DNA of 64,000 nt from Pedococcus_A sp963730585 (GTDB taxonomy: Bacteria > Actinomycetota > Actinomycetes > Actinomycetales > Dermatophilaceae): contig CAVSSL010000006.1 in the NCBI GenBank assembly GCA_963730585.1, forward strand, positions 372,001 through 436,000, given 5' to 3'. Under the pieces are notes generated by a model. It searched no databases and had not been told where the DNA came from. It was given only the letters and a program-made list of their open reading frames with translations. Positions 9,704-18,400 of the stretch are shown here, one piece after another (within the stretch, counting starts at the first letter, position 1; every line of letters starts with the position of its first letter). Position numbers and translations under genes: made by a program.

Positions 9704-11203
9704 GTGACAACCATGCGCAACGTGGCAGTGGTCCTCGCCGGAGGCGTCGGCAGCAGGGTGGGCCTGAGCATCCCCAAGCAGCTGATCAAGATCGCCGGGC
9801 GCCCGATCATCGAGCACACCATCGACGTGCTCAACGCGAGCCCGCTCATCGACGAGATCCTCGTCATGATGACCCCCGGTCACCTCGACCCCGTGCGCGC
9901 CATCGTCGCCGACGGCGGCTACACCAAGGTCACCCGCATCCTCGAGGGCGCCGAGACCCGCAACGGCACGACCGAGCGGGCGCTGCGGGCCCTCGGCGAG
10001 CAGGAGTGCAACGTCCTGTTCCACGACGCCGTGCGTCCGCTGCTGAGCCAGCGCATCATCGAGGACTGCGTCGCCGCCCTCGAGACCTACGAGGCGGTCG
10101 ACACCGCCATCCCGTCGGCCGACACGATCATCGCGGTCACGGAGGAGCAGGAGATCAAGGACGTCCTCAAGCGGGCCGAGCTGCGCCGCGGCCAGACACC
10201 CCAGGGCTTCCGCCGCTCGGTCATCAGCCGGGCCTACGAGCTGGCCGGCCAGGACCCCGACTTCACGGCCACCGACGACTGCACCGTCGTGCTGCGTTAC
10301 CTCCCGGAGGTGCCGATCGCCGTCGTCGCCGGCGACGAGCGCAACATGAAGGTGACCGAGCCGATCGACGTCTACCTCGCCGACAAGCTCTTCCAGCTGA
10401 CCAGCCACGACCTCCCGCAGGAGCTCGACGAGGACCAGTACCGCGCCGCCCTGACCGGCAAGACGGTCGTGGTCTTCGGCGGCTCCTACGGCATCGGCGC
10501 CGACATCGTCGAGCTGGCCGAGCGCTACGGCGCGAGCGTGCACTCCTTCAGCCGCTCGGGCACCGGCACCCACGTCGAGCGGCGGGCCGACATCGCCGAG
10601 GCGCGCAAGCAGGTGCTCGCCGCCGACGGCAAGGTCGACTTCGTGGTCAACACCGCCGGCGTGCTGCCCCGCGGAACCCTCGAGGAGACCACCGAGGAGA
10701 CCATCTACGCGGCCACCGAGGTCAACTACATCGCGCCGATCCTCATCGCCCAGGAGTTCTACCCCTACCTGCGCGACACCACAGGAGCCCTGCTGCTGTT
10801 CACCTCGAGCAGCTACACCCGTGGGCGCAGCGGCTACAGCCTCTACTCCTCGGCGAAGGCGGCGACCGTCAACCTCACCCAGGCGCTGGCCGACGAGTGG
10901 GCCACCAGCGGGGTGCGGGTCAACTGCATCAACCCCGAGCGCACCAGCACCCCGATGCGCACCAAGGCCTTCGGGCACGAGCCTGCCGGGTCGCTGCTCG
11001 ACTCCGAGACCGTGGCCCGGTCGTCGCTGCGCACGATGCTCTCCGAGCTGACCGGCCACGTCATCGACATCCGTCGCGCCGACCCGTTCAGCTCGCACGA
11101 GCTCACCGCGCAGGTCGCCGACGACATGCACCACACCGAGCCCCACGACGAGATGCCCGAGGGCGCCGAGGCCGCGGCGAACCGCGAGGGGATGCTCCAG
11201 TGA
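9704..11203 (+). CDS. Bifunctional ribitol-5-phosphate cytidylyltransferase / SDR reductase
   Basis: 499 residues, two fused enzymes. Residues about 1-230 are an IspD/TarI-type cytidylyltransferase: VVLAGGVGSRVGLSIPKQ, GAETRNGTTERAL, LFHDAVRPL and the late ATDDC region. Residues about 248-455 are a short-chain dehydrogenase: VVVFGGSYGIGADIV (Rossmann glycine motif), VNTAGVL and YSLYSSAKAA with the catalytic Tyr-x3-Lys. This order matches Haemophilus Bcs1/Acs1, which reduces ribulose-5-phosphate and makes CDP-ribitol. It would feed the CDP-polyol polymerases here. The first possible start is GTG at 9704; an ATG three codons later is an alternative. The next gene overlaps by GTGA. Product identity as CDP-ribitol is inferred. 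Confidence 0.88.
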   Translation: MTTMRNVAVVLAGGVGSRVGLSIPKQLIKIAGRPIIEHTIDVLNASPLIDEILVMMTPGHLDPVRAIVADGGYTKVTRILEGAETRNGTTERALRALGEQECNVLFHDAVRPLLSQRIIEDCVAALETYEAVDTAIPSADTIIAVTEEQEIKDVLKRAELRRGQTPQGFRRSVISRAYELAGQDPDFTATDDCTVVLRYLPEVPIAVVAGDERNMKVTEPIDVYLADKLFQLTSHDLPQELDEDQYRAALTGKTVVVFGGSYGIGADIVELAERYGASVHSFSRSGTGTHVERRADIAEARKQVLAADGKVDFVVNTAGVLPRGTLEETTEETIYAATEVNYIAPILIAQEFYPYLRDTTGALLLFTSSSYTRGRSGYSLYSSAKAATVNLTQALADEWATSGVRVNCINPERTSTPMRTKAFGHEPAGSLLDSETVARSSLRTMLSELTGHVIDIRRADPFSSHELTAQVADDMHHTEPHDEMPEGAEAAANREGMLQ

Positions 11204-12774
11204 CCCGGTGGGGCAGTGGGTACCTGCCGCGAGCGCGACACCCGAAGGTGAGCGTCATCGTCGCGGTCTACAACCCGGGCCAGCACATCAACGAGCTGCT
11301 CGGGTCACTCAAGCGGCAGACCCTCGGACGCGACGATCTCGAGGTCGTCTTCGTCGACGACGGGTCGACGGACGGCACGGGTCGACGGCTCAAGGCCCTC
11401 GCCCGGCGCCACCGCAACTGGGTGGTCAAGCGCATCGACAACTCCGGCTGGCCCGGTCGGCCCCGCAACGTCGGGCTGCGCCTGGCGCGTGGCGAGTACG
11501 TCCTGTTCGCCGACAACGACGACGTCATCCCCCCTGAGGGTCTCGAGCTCATGTACCGCTACGCGCGCCAGCACGACAGCGACGTCGTCATCGGCCGGGA
11601 GCTGGGACGCGGCCGCGTTGTCTCCAAGGAGGTCTTCCGGCGCTCGATCCCGGATGCCACGCTCGGCCAGGACCCGGTGCTCGGCATCCTGACGCCACAC
11701 AAGCTGTACCGGCGCTCGCTGCTGCAGGACAATGGCATCGAGTTCCCGGAAGGCGTCTTCCGGCTCGAGGACCACCTCTTCAACATCCGGTGCTTCTTCG
11801 CTGCCAAGCGCCTCTCCATCTATGCCGACCGGCCCTGCTACGTGTGGACGAAGCGCAAGGACCCCGAGGGCTCCAAGAACGCGTCCTACAACGAGTGGTC
11901 GCCGTTCGACTACTACGGCAAGAGCATGGACACCATCCTCGGCGTGGTCGAGGCGAACACCGAGCCGGGTGACCTGCGGGACAGGCTCTACGCCCACTGG
12001 TACGACACCAAGATGTTGATGCGGCTCACGGACAAGCGCTTCATCGAGTACACGGATGAGCGACGTCGCCAGATGTACGACGCCATCCGCGCCTTGGCCA
12101 CCAGTCGTTTCGGCGCAGGGGTCGACGCCCATCTCGCCGTGCGGGTCCGGACGCGCTCCGCGCTGGTCAGGGCGGACCGCTTCGAGCAGCTGCTGCCCTT
12201 CGCGACTGCCGAGCGCGGAGTCACGGCCACGATCGAGACGTCGCAGGTGCAGAGCACCCCTGACGCGATCACCGTCGCCATCACGATGGCACTGTGCTAC
12301 GCCGACGGCCGACCGGTGGAGTTCACGAGGACCGAGGGTGGTCGCGTGCTCTGGGTCACGCCGCTCGCGCTGCCCGAGGACGTGGTCGACGACACGGCCC
12401 GCGACGCCACCCGGGACATCGCGAACGCGAAGTTCGACCTGCTCGTGAAGAACCGCGCGGCGCCCGAGGACTACTTCAGCCCCGTCGACGGCACCGTGGC
12501 GCTCGAGCCGACGGACACCCCGGGTCGCTTCCGGCTGGTTGCCAGGGGAACCGGTCGGATCGACCTGCGGACCGCTTTCGCCGGACGGCCGGCCACCGGA
12601 GTCCTCGACGTCTCGGTGCGGCTCTGGGTCGGTGGATGGTCTGCCATCCGCCGGATGCCGGCCCCGGAGGGGGCAGCTCCGGGTAGCGGCCTGGGGCTCG
12701 ACTCCTCGTCGGGACCTGTGCGGGTCTACAGCACCGAGAAGGGCAACCTGAGTCTCGAGGTTTCCACCGCCTGA
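11200..12774 (+). CDS. Family 2 glycosyltransferase with C-terminal beta domain (TarS/TarP-like)
   Basis: 524 residues. The N-terminal GT-A domain shows VSVIVAVYNPGQHINELLGS, VVFVDDGSTDGTG, GRPRNVGLRLARGEY, the metal site FADNDDV and FRLEDHLFNIRCF near residue 190. After about residue 330 come roughly 190 residues rich in beta strands (for example RVLWVTPLALPEDVVDD), comparable in layout to the C-terminal oligomerisation domains of the ribitol-teichoic-acid glycosyltransferases TarS/TarP. Together with the CDP-ribitol-type enzyme it overlaps, a role decorating poly(ribitol phosphate) is likely. Codon use looks slightly less GC-extreme than its neighbours, and it holds the only TATGCC hexamer (11821) outside the window-wide GTATGCCG word. 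Confidence 0.85.
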   Translation: MTRWGSGYLPRARHPKVSVIVAVYNPGQHINELLGSLKRQTLGRDDLEVVFVDDGSTDGTGRRLKALARRHRNWVVKRIDNSGWPGRPRNVGLRLARGEYVLFADNDDVIPPEGLELMYRYARQHDSDVVIGRELGRGRVVSKEVFRRSIPDATLGQDPVLGILTPHKLYRRSLLQDNGIEFPEGVFRLEDHLFNIRCFFAAKRLSIYADRPCYVWTKRKDPEGSKNASYNEWSPFDYYGKSMDTILGVVEANTEPGDLRDRLYAHWYDTKMLMRLTDKRFIEYTDERRRQMYDAIRALATSRFGAGVDAHLAVRVRTRSALVRADRFEQLLPFATAERGVTATIETSQVQSTPDAITVAITMALCYADGRPVEFTRTEGGRVLWVTPLALPEDVVDDTARDATRDIANAKFDLLVKNRAAPEDYFSPVDGTVALEPTDTPGRFRLVARGTGRIDLRTAFAGRPATGVLDVSVRLWVGGWSAIRRMPAPEGAAPGSGLGLDSSSGPVRVYSTEKGNLSLEVSTA

Positions 12775-12829
12775 CCCGCCTGCGGCGAGGTCGGACGCGC
12801 CCGGGGTCGGGTGGTGCGGCTGTGTGCCG

Positions 12830-12871
12830 CCCGGCCGGCGAGAGGGTCAGCCCGGCCGGCGAGAGGGTCAG
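12830..12871. repeat. Two perfect tandem copies of a 21-bp unit at a gene's stop codon
   Basis: Positions 12830-12850 and 12851-12871 are identical 21-base units (starting CCCGGCCGGC and ending GAGGGTCAG). The second copy contains the TGA stop of the minus-strand polymerase gene; since 21 is a multiple of three, the first copy repeats that stop in frame just beyond it. A small 5-bp hairpin GCGGC/GCCGC lies at 12816-12830. No other terminator is obvious between the two convergent genes. Confidence 0.8.
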
Positions 12872-14676
12872 GCGATGTGCTGGGCCGCGCGGGCGGCAGC
12901 CGTCTCCACGGCCTCGTCGATCGCCCGGTCGAAGCGCGCGACCAGGTCGGTCTCGTAGTCGCCGAGCAGGTACTGCGCCGTGCGGACCCGTTCGGCGGCG
13001 AAGGTGTCGACCGTGCGCGCGTCCTGGAGGCACTCACCCACGGCGCTGCCGTCGCCGGTGAGGATGTAGGCACCTGCCGCCGAGGGGAAGGTCTGGCGGA
13101 ACCGGTCGGGGTCCTCCGCGCTGGAGCTGGTGACGACGTACGGCTTGCCGGAGGCGAGGAAGTCGGTGATGACGCTCGAGATGTCGCTGACCAGCAGGTC
13201 GGCACGGTTGAACGCCGAGTACAGGCCCTCAGCGCCGGTCACCACCTCGTGCGGGCTCCCCGCTGCCTCCACCATGGCCTTGAGCCGCTCGACCTCCGCG
13301 CCGAAGGCGGGGTCGTCGGTGCCCGTGCCCGGGTGCGGCTTGAAGAGGACCCGCACACCCGGCATACCGAGGAGCGTGCGGAGGATGCCGGCGCCCTGGG
13401 TGAGCACGGAGGAGTACTCCCACTCGGCGAAGAAGCCCTCGCGGGTGGGGGCGTAGAGCACGGTGTAGTCCCACGAGGCGGAGGCGCTCTCGCCGTGGTG
13501 GCTCTCGGCCAGCGGCGCGGCGACCCGCTGGATCTCCGCGAGCTGGGGGCGGCCGATCTCGCGGATCTGCTCGTCGCGGACGCCGACGTCGGCCACGCGG
13601 TAGCGGTCGCGGGCGGCCGGCCCGCTGACCCAGGCCTCGTCGAAGATGCGGGTCAGCACCGTCGCGCTGCCACCCTTGTCGCTGTCGCCGTGGCCGACGA
13701 AGACGTCGACGATGCCCGGCAGGCGCAGCAGGTGGTTGTTCTTGGCCACGTTGGACGGGTAGAGCGCGATCCGCACCGACTCCGGCACGACCCGCTCGAT
13801 GTCGGTGGCCCGGGTGACCTGCACGAGGGGGAGCGCGGTCTCGACGAGCGGTGCGTTGTGGGGCTCGCGCACCAGGACCAGCGTGTTGCGCCCGACCGCC
13901 TCCAGCGTGGGCATCCACACGTTGGCGATGTAGCCGATCGGCTCGGGCCGGCTGTAGTAGAAGAGCACCTCGGGGGCGCGGTCGCGCAGGGCGGCCGCGA
14001 GCAGGTCGACGACCTCCTCGGCCGGGGTGTCGGTCCGGGCCCGCAGCGCGTCGGCGAGGGCGAGGGCGAGCAGCGCGGCCGCCAGCCCGGCGGCGACCAC
14101 CGCCGCGACCACGGCGAGGCCGTGCGACGCACCCGCCAGCCGGGCCACCACGCCGAACACGAGCACGTTGCCGGCGACGGAGTTCCAGTGGCCGGCGTGC
14201 CCGAGCAGGGCCGGCGCGAGGGGCGGCTGCTGCCGCACCCCGGGCACCTCGAGGTTGCGCCACGTCACCGGCAGCAGTCGGCGGGCCTCGGTGTCGGCCT
14301 GCACGACCACCTGGGCCGTGCGCGCCACCCACACGACGGCCAGGGCCAGGGCCACCACGGCGAACAGGCTGCGGTCGCTCGCGGCCCACGGCGCGGCGAG
14401 GCCGAGCAGCAGCAGTCCGCGCAGGCCGGAGCGCACGGTGTGGCCGACCTGGAAGCGCTCGAGCGCCTCGAAGAGCACCGGCAGGCGCACCAGCCAGCTC
14501 TCGGCGGCGATGCCGACGGCCGCGCCGACACCGAACAGCACGGCTGCCACCACCGGTGCACCGGTGGAGAACGGGATGGCGAGTACCTCCAGCCCGAACC
14601 CGAGGGCCAGCAGCGCGGCCGGCGGCAGGTACCGGGTCAGGGACGCCTTCGGGGCCCGGGCGGCGGGGGTCGTCAT
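12868..14676 (-). CDS. CDP-glycerol glycerophosphotransferase-like polymerase, second paralogue
   Basis: 602 residues. About six hydrophobic helices occupy residues 15-210, then a Glyphos_transf domain: VFVGHGDSDKGG, RIFDEAWVSGPAARDRYR, IGRPQLAEIQR, TVLYAPTREGFF, VRVLFKPHPGTGTDD and LLVSDISSVITDFLASG. The catalytic-type His of the GHGDSDK motif and the KPHP phosphate motif are intact. Its ATG overlaps the stop of the upstream paralogue (ATGA at 14673-14676), so the pair is translated together. In the teichoic acid pathway two such enzymes may act as primase and polymerase; which is which cannot be told here. The start opens MTTPAARAPKASLTRYLPP, directly before the first helix. Confidence 0.88.
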   Translation of the reverse strand: MTTPAARAPKASLTRYLPPAALLALGFGLEVLAIPFSTGAPVVAAVLFGVGAAVGIAAESWLVRLPVLFEALERFQVGHTVRSGLRGLLLLGLAAPWAASDRSLFAVVALALAVVWVARTAQVVVQADTEARRLLPVTWRNLEVPGVRQQPPLAPALLGHAGHWNSVAGNVLVFGVVARLAGASHGLAVVAAVVAAGLAAALLALALADALRARTDTPAEEVVDLLAAALRDRAPEVLFYYSRPEPIGYIANVWMPTLEAVGRNTLVLVREPHNAPLVETALPLVQVTRATDIERVVPESVRIALYPSNVAKNNHLLRLPGIVDVFVGHGDSDKGGSATVLTRIFDEAWVSGPAARDRYRVADVGVRDEQIREIGRPQLAEIQRVAAPLAESHHGESASASWDYTVLYAPTREGFFAEWEYSSVLTQGAGILRTLLGMPGVRVLFKPHPGTGTDDPAFGAEVERLKAMVEAAGSPHEVVTGAEGLYSAFNRADLLVSDISSVITDFLASGKPYVVTSSSAEDPDRFRQTFPSAAGAYILTGDGSAVGECLQDARTVDTFAAERVRTAQYLLGDYETDLVARFDRAIDEAVETAAARAAQHIA

Positions 14677-16505
14677 CGGGCGGTCTCCTCGGTGGCGCGG
14701 GCCTGGGCGCGCAGGGCGCTGCGCTGCAGGGCTTCCTCGGCCCGCTCACAGGCGCGGTCGACCTCGGCGGCGAAGTGCTCGACGGGGTCGGCGACCGGGG
14801 CGCCGAGGAAGTAGGTCGCGAGCCCCTCGCGCCGCTCGCGGTTGACGTCGGCGCCCACGGCGTCGGCCAGGGCGGAGGCGAGGGTGGAGCAGTCGCGCGG
14901 GATGATCCCGCCGCCTGCGGTCGAGGGGAAGTCGCGGTGGTAGGCGTCGACGTCGACGTCGCGCGGGTTGGTCACCAGGTAGGGCTTGCGGGAGGCGAGG
15001 AAGTCGGCCACCACGCTGGAGATGTCGGCGATGAGCAGGTCGGCCTCGTTGAAGGCGTCGTAGAGCGCGTCGGGGCCGGTGCCGACCACCGCGTGGCGTC
15101 CGCCGCTGGCCCGCAGCCGCTCCTCGATGGCCTGGCGGGCGGCAGCCGCGCGGGGCAGCCGGGTGCCGGTGGCCGGGTGGGCCTTGAAGAGCACCCGCAC
15201 GGGCACCTCCGACGACAGCAGCGTGTCGATGACGCGCTCGCCCATCGGCGCCACGGAGGAGTAGTCGACGCCGTCGAAGTTGCCCTCCCAGGTGGGGGCG
15301 TAGAGCACGGTGAGGGGCCGCTCCGGGGTCGGCGTCGGCGCGCCGGTGCGCGGCTGGATGTGGGCGAGCTGGGGCCGGCCCACGGTGACCAGCTGCTCCG
15401 GGCGCACGCCCTCACCACGGCGCAGGTAGCGGTCGCAGGCCGCCTGCCCGGCCACCCAGATCTCGTCGAAGACGCGGTGCAGCGGGCTGTAGGTGACCGA
15501 CTTGTCGCCGTCGCCGTGGTTGATGAAGACGTGCCGTATGCCGCGCAGCCGGATCATGTGGTTGTTCTTGTTCACGGTGGTCGGGTAGAGCGCAACCTTC
15601 AGGGAGGGCACCTGCATCGCCTCGACGTCGCGGGCCTTGGGCAGCACGAGGATGGGTGTGCGGGTGGGGAGCAGCGCCTCGAGGTGCAGGAACTCGCGCA
15701 GGATGATGACCGTCGGCTGGTGCAGGCGGTCCACCGTCTCGAGCCAGACGTTCAGCTGGTAGGTCGTGTCCTCGCCCCCGCTGAAGTAGACGGCCACCTC
15801 GGGCGCCAGCCGCTCGACGGCGGCGAGCAGCTTGGCGTTGTCGTCGGCCGGGCTGGGCAGCCGGCTGATGGTGCGTCGACGGCCCAGCACCCGCACCGCC
15901 ACGAACGCGGAGCCCGCGACGAGCAGGGCCAGGCCGAGCAGCACCGGCACCGCGGACCCCACGGTCCAGCCCACCCAGAGGCCGAGCAGCAGGGGCACGT
16001 CGACGTGCAGCGCGACGCGCGGACCGGTGATGGTGGCGACGTGCGGCAGGGTGGGCGGCAGGATGTCCGGTCCGGAGGTGCGCCCGTCGACGTCGAGGTT
16101 CGCCCACCCCAGGCGCCCGCGGCGCAGCCGCTGGTTGCGCCCGGAGAGCACCCGGTATGCCGCGTGCGTCAGGTGCGTGACTCCCACGCCTCCCACGACG
16201 AGCAGGGCCAGCCAGGCGTCGGGTCGGGCGATGAGGGCCCAGCCGAGCACCGCGGCGGCCTCACGGAGGAAGGCGCGCTGGCCCGAGGCGAGCTGCCGCT
16301 CGTTCAGCCACAGCACGACCCGCTCGTCGACGAGGAAGAGCCGGGCGTCGGCCACGTAGTTGGCCAGCAGGGCGAGCCCCAGCACCCACCCCCAGCCGGC
16401 CGACCATCCGCTGAGCAGGGCGGCGACGACCGCGACGGCGGCGGTGCCGGCCCAGAGGACGAGCGCCCCCACGTCGCTGCGCAGGGTCCGGGCGAGTCGC
16501 TGCAT
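14673..16505 (-). CDS. CDP-glycerol glycerophosphotransferase-like polymerase, third paralogue
   Basis: 610 residues, first gene of the minus-strand pair. The N-terminal 230 residues hold several transmembrane helices; the rest is the GT-B transferase domain with HVFINHGDGDKSVTYS (an N-H-G variant of the G-H-G motif in its paralogues), EIWVAGQAACDRYL, VGRPQLAHIQPR, TVLYAPTWEGNFDG, VRVLFKAHPATGTRL and LLIADISSVVADFLASR. The KAHP in place of KPHP and the altered GHG motif suggest a different donor or acceptor from the paralogue downstream. It is divergent from the TagGH-type ABC exporter, so polymer synthesis and export may share a regulatory region. Start MQRLARTLRSDVG is the most upstream convincing ATG. 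Confidence 0.88.
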   Translation of the reverse strand: MQRLARTLRSDVGALVLWAGTAAVAVVAALLSGWSAGWGWVLGLALLANYVADARLFLVDERVVLWLNERQLASGQRAFLREAAAVLGWALIARPDAWLALLVVGGVGVTHLTHAAYRVLSGRNQRLRRGRLGWANLDVDGRTSGPDILPPTLPHVATITGPRVALHVDVPLLLGLWVGWTVGSAVPVLLGLALLVAGSAFVAVRVLGRRRTISRLPSPADDNAKLLAAVERLAPEVAVYFSGGEDTTYQLNVWLETVDRLHQPTVIILREFLHLEALLPTRTPILVLPKARDVEAMQVPSLKVALYPTTVNKNNHMIRLRGIRHVFINHGDGDKSVTYSPLHRVFDEIWVAGQAACDRYLRRGEGVRPEQLVTVGRPQLAHIQPRTGAPTPTPERPLTVLYAPTWEGNFDGVDYSSVAPMGERVIDTLLSSEVPVRVLFKAHPATGTRLPRAAAARQAIEERLRASGGRHAVVGTGPDALYDAFNEADLLIADISSVVADFLASRKPYLVTNPRDVDVDAYHRDFPSTAGGGIIPRDCSTLASALADAVGADVNRERREGLATYFLGAPVADPVEHFAAEVDRACERAEEALQRSALRAQARATEETAR

Positions 16506-16803
16506 GGGGTCCGTTCTTGCTCAGGGGAGGGGCGTCGGTCCGCGGCCCGCTCTGCAGGCGCCGGGACCCGGCCCGAGGATACTTGACCTGCACGTGCCCG
16601 CCCCAGCCGCAAGCGGCTCCCGGATCGGGCGCGCGGTCCGGGCGGCCGGTCCCGGGAAGGCCACCGGGGTCACCGTGGCACGGAGCGGCCCCCGGTGTGG
16701 CGTACGCTCGGTCGCCGGGCGCACGCGCAAGGATGCCCAGCAACACATGCCCAGGGCGAGGCGGACCCCCGCCGCCGACCCGGCACTGGACAGGCAAGGA
16801 CGA
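16506..16803. other. Divergent intergenic region between polymerase pair and ABC exporter
   Basis: About 300 bases with no convincing gene. It must carry the promoters for the minus-strand polymerase pair and for the plus-strand exporter operon. An AAGGAC about 5 bases before 16804 can serve as the exporter's ribosome binding site. I found no clear -35/-10 pair or riboswitch-like structure by eye. Confidence 0.5.
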
Positions 16804-17613
16804 ATGAGGCTGATCTCCCGGACCGAGGCCCTCGTGGCCCGGCGCAGCGTGTTGTGGACGCTGGTGGTCCGCGACCTTCGCGTGCGGTACTCCCAGAGCG
16901 TGCTCGGCTACGTGTGGACGATCCTCGACCCGCTGCTGATGTCGCTCATCTACTTCCTCGTCTTCGTCGGCATCTTCAAGCGCGACGACCTCGGCCACGA
17001 GCCCTACTTCCTGTTCCTCCTGATCGGCCTGCTGGCGTGGCAGTGGTTCTCCGGCTGCCTCACCGACACCTCCCGCGCGTTGGTCGCGGAGGCCAAGCTC
17101 GTCCGCTCCACCAACCTCCCGCGCGAGATCTGGGTGCTGCGGGTCGTCGTGTCCAAGGGCATCGAGTACGTGTTCTCGCTGCCGGTGCTGCTGACCTTCC
17201 TCGTCTTCTACCTGATCCAGGGCAAGACGCACCTCAACGGCTGGCTGGTGCTCTTCCCGCTCGGGGTCGCCCTCGAGTTCGTCGCGGCCGTCGGCCTGGG
17301 CCTGCTGCTCGCCCCGGTGACGGCGCTCGTCACCGACACCCAGCGGGTCATCCGCATCTTCATGCGCATGCTCTTCTACGCCACCCCGGTGATCTACGCC
17401 GGTCACCTGGTGCCGCAGCCGTTCGACAAGATCCTCTGGCTCAACCCGATGACCGGGGTCCTCGAGCTGATGCGCGCGGGTTTCTTCTCGCACGAGAAGT
17501 TCCCGATCCTGTGGGGCGCGGTCATCACGAGCGCCATCGTCTCCGTGGCGCTGCTGTTCATCGGCAACACCGTCTTCGGCCGGCTCGAGCGCCCCGTGCT
17601 GAAGGAGATCTGA
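16804..17613 (+). CDS. ABC-2 type transporter permease for surface polymer (TagG-like)
   Basis: 269 residues with about six transmembrane helices and the ABC-2 polysaccharide-export layout: an amphipathic N-terminus ending in RDLRVRYSQSVLGYVWTILD, a signature of TagG/Wzm-type permeases, then LLIGLLAWQWFSGCLTD and a C-terminal region with LNPMTGVLELMRAGF. With the ATPase four bases downstream it forms an exporter that moves a completed lipid-linked polymer across the membrane before LCP-mediated attachment. The ATG at 16804 follows AAGGAC. Substrate as a teichoic-acid-like polymer is inferred from the surrounding CDP-polyol polymerases. Confidence 0.92.
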   Translation: MRLISRTEALVARRSVLWTLVVRDLRVRYSQSVLGYVWTILDPLLMSLIYFLVFVGIFKRDDLGHEPYFLFLLIGLLAWQWFSGCLTDTSRALVAEAKLVRSTNLPREIWVLRVVVSKGIEYVFSLPVLLTFLVFYLIQGKTHLNGWLVLFPLGVALEFVAAVGLGLLLAPVTALVTDTQRVIRIFMRMLFYATPVIYAGHLVPQPFDKILWLNPMTGVLELMRAGFFSHEKFPILWGAVITSAIVSVALLFIGNTVFGRLERPVLKEI

Positions 17614-17617
17614 TCTC

Positions 17618-18400
17618 ATGACGAGCCTGCAGGCGACCTCGCAGACGACTGCTCCGGGTCCGGTCATCTCGGTCCAGGACCTGGGCATCGAGTTCTACCG
17701 CTCGCGGCGCCGGCGCATGCAGCTGCGCGAGATGCTCTTCCACGGCCGCAGCGGCGCGTCCAAGGAGACCTTCTGGGCGCTGCGCAACATCAGCTTCGAC
17801 ATCCAGGCCGGAGAGGCCGTCGGGCTGGTCGGCGGCAACGGTGGCGGCAAGAGCACGCTGCTCAAGATGATCGCCGGCGTGCTGCTCCCCGACGAGGGGT
17901 CGGTGACCGTCAACGGGGGAGTGGCCCCGCTCATCGAGCTGACCGGCGGCTTCGTGGGCGAGCTCACCGCCAGGGACAACATCTACCTGACCGCGGGTCT
18001 GCACGGGCTCTCGAAGGAGCAGGTCGACGCGCACTTCGACGACATCGTCGACTTCGCCGGGCCCGAGGTCCGTTCGGGGCTCGACATGCCCTACCGGCAC
18101 TTCAGCTCGGGCATGAAGGTGCGTCTCGGGTTCGCCGTCATCACCACGCTCGACGAGCCGATCATCCTCGTCGACGAGGTGCTCGCCGTGGGTGACCGCA
18201 AGTTCCGTGACAAGTGCTACCAGCGGATGGAGGCCCTGCTCGAGCAGGGGCGCACCCTGTTCCTGGTGTCGCACTCCGAGAACGACCTCAAGCGGTTCAG
18301 CACCCGCGGCCTCTACCTCCAGCGCGGCACGCTCATGATGGACGGCCCGATGGAGGACGTCCTCGAGCGCTACAACCACGACCTGGACGCGACGCGGTGA
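17618..18400 (+). CDS. ABC transporter ATPase for surface polymer export (TagH/Wzt-like)
   Basis: 260 residues. Walker A is GGNGGGKST (about 72-80), the signature is FSSGMKVRLGFAV, Walker B is IILVDEVLAVGD and the switch histidine is in FLVSHSENDLKRF, so it should hydrolyse ATP. The N-terminal part with FYRSRRRRMQLREMLF is typical of polysaccharide/teichoic acid exporters, where it contacts the permease loop. There is no long C-terminal substrate-binding domain as in some Wzt proteins, so export probably does not depend on end-cap recognition. The stop overlaps the GTG of the CDP-alcohol transferase gene (GTGA), placing export and polyol-phosphate chemistry in one operon. Confidence 0.93.
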   Translation: MTSLQATSQTTAPGPVISVQDLGIEFYRSRRRRMQLREMLFHGRSGASKETFWALRNISFDIQAGEAVGLVGGNGGGKSTLLKMIAGVLLPDEGSVTVNGGVAPLIELTGGFVGELTARDNIYLTAGLHGLSKEQVDAHFDDIVDFAGPEVRSGLDMPYRHFSSGMKVRLGFAVITTLDEPIILVDEVLAVGDRKFRDKCYQRMEALLEQGRTLFLVSHSENDLKRFSTRGLYLQRGTLMMDGPMEDVLERYNHDLDATR

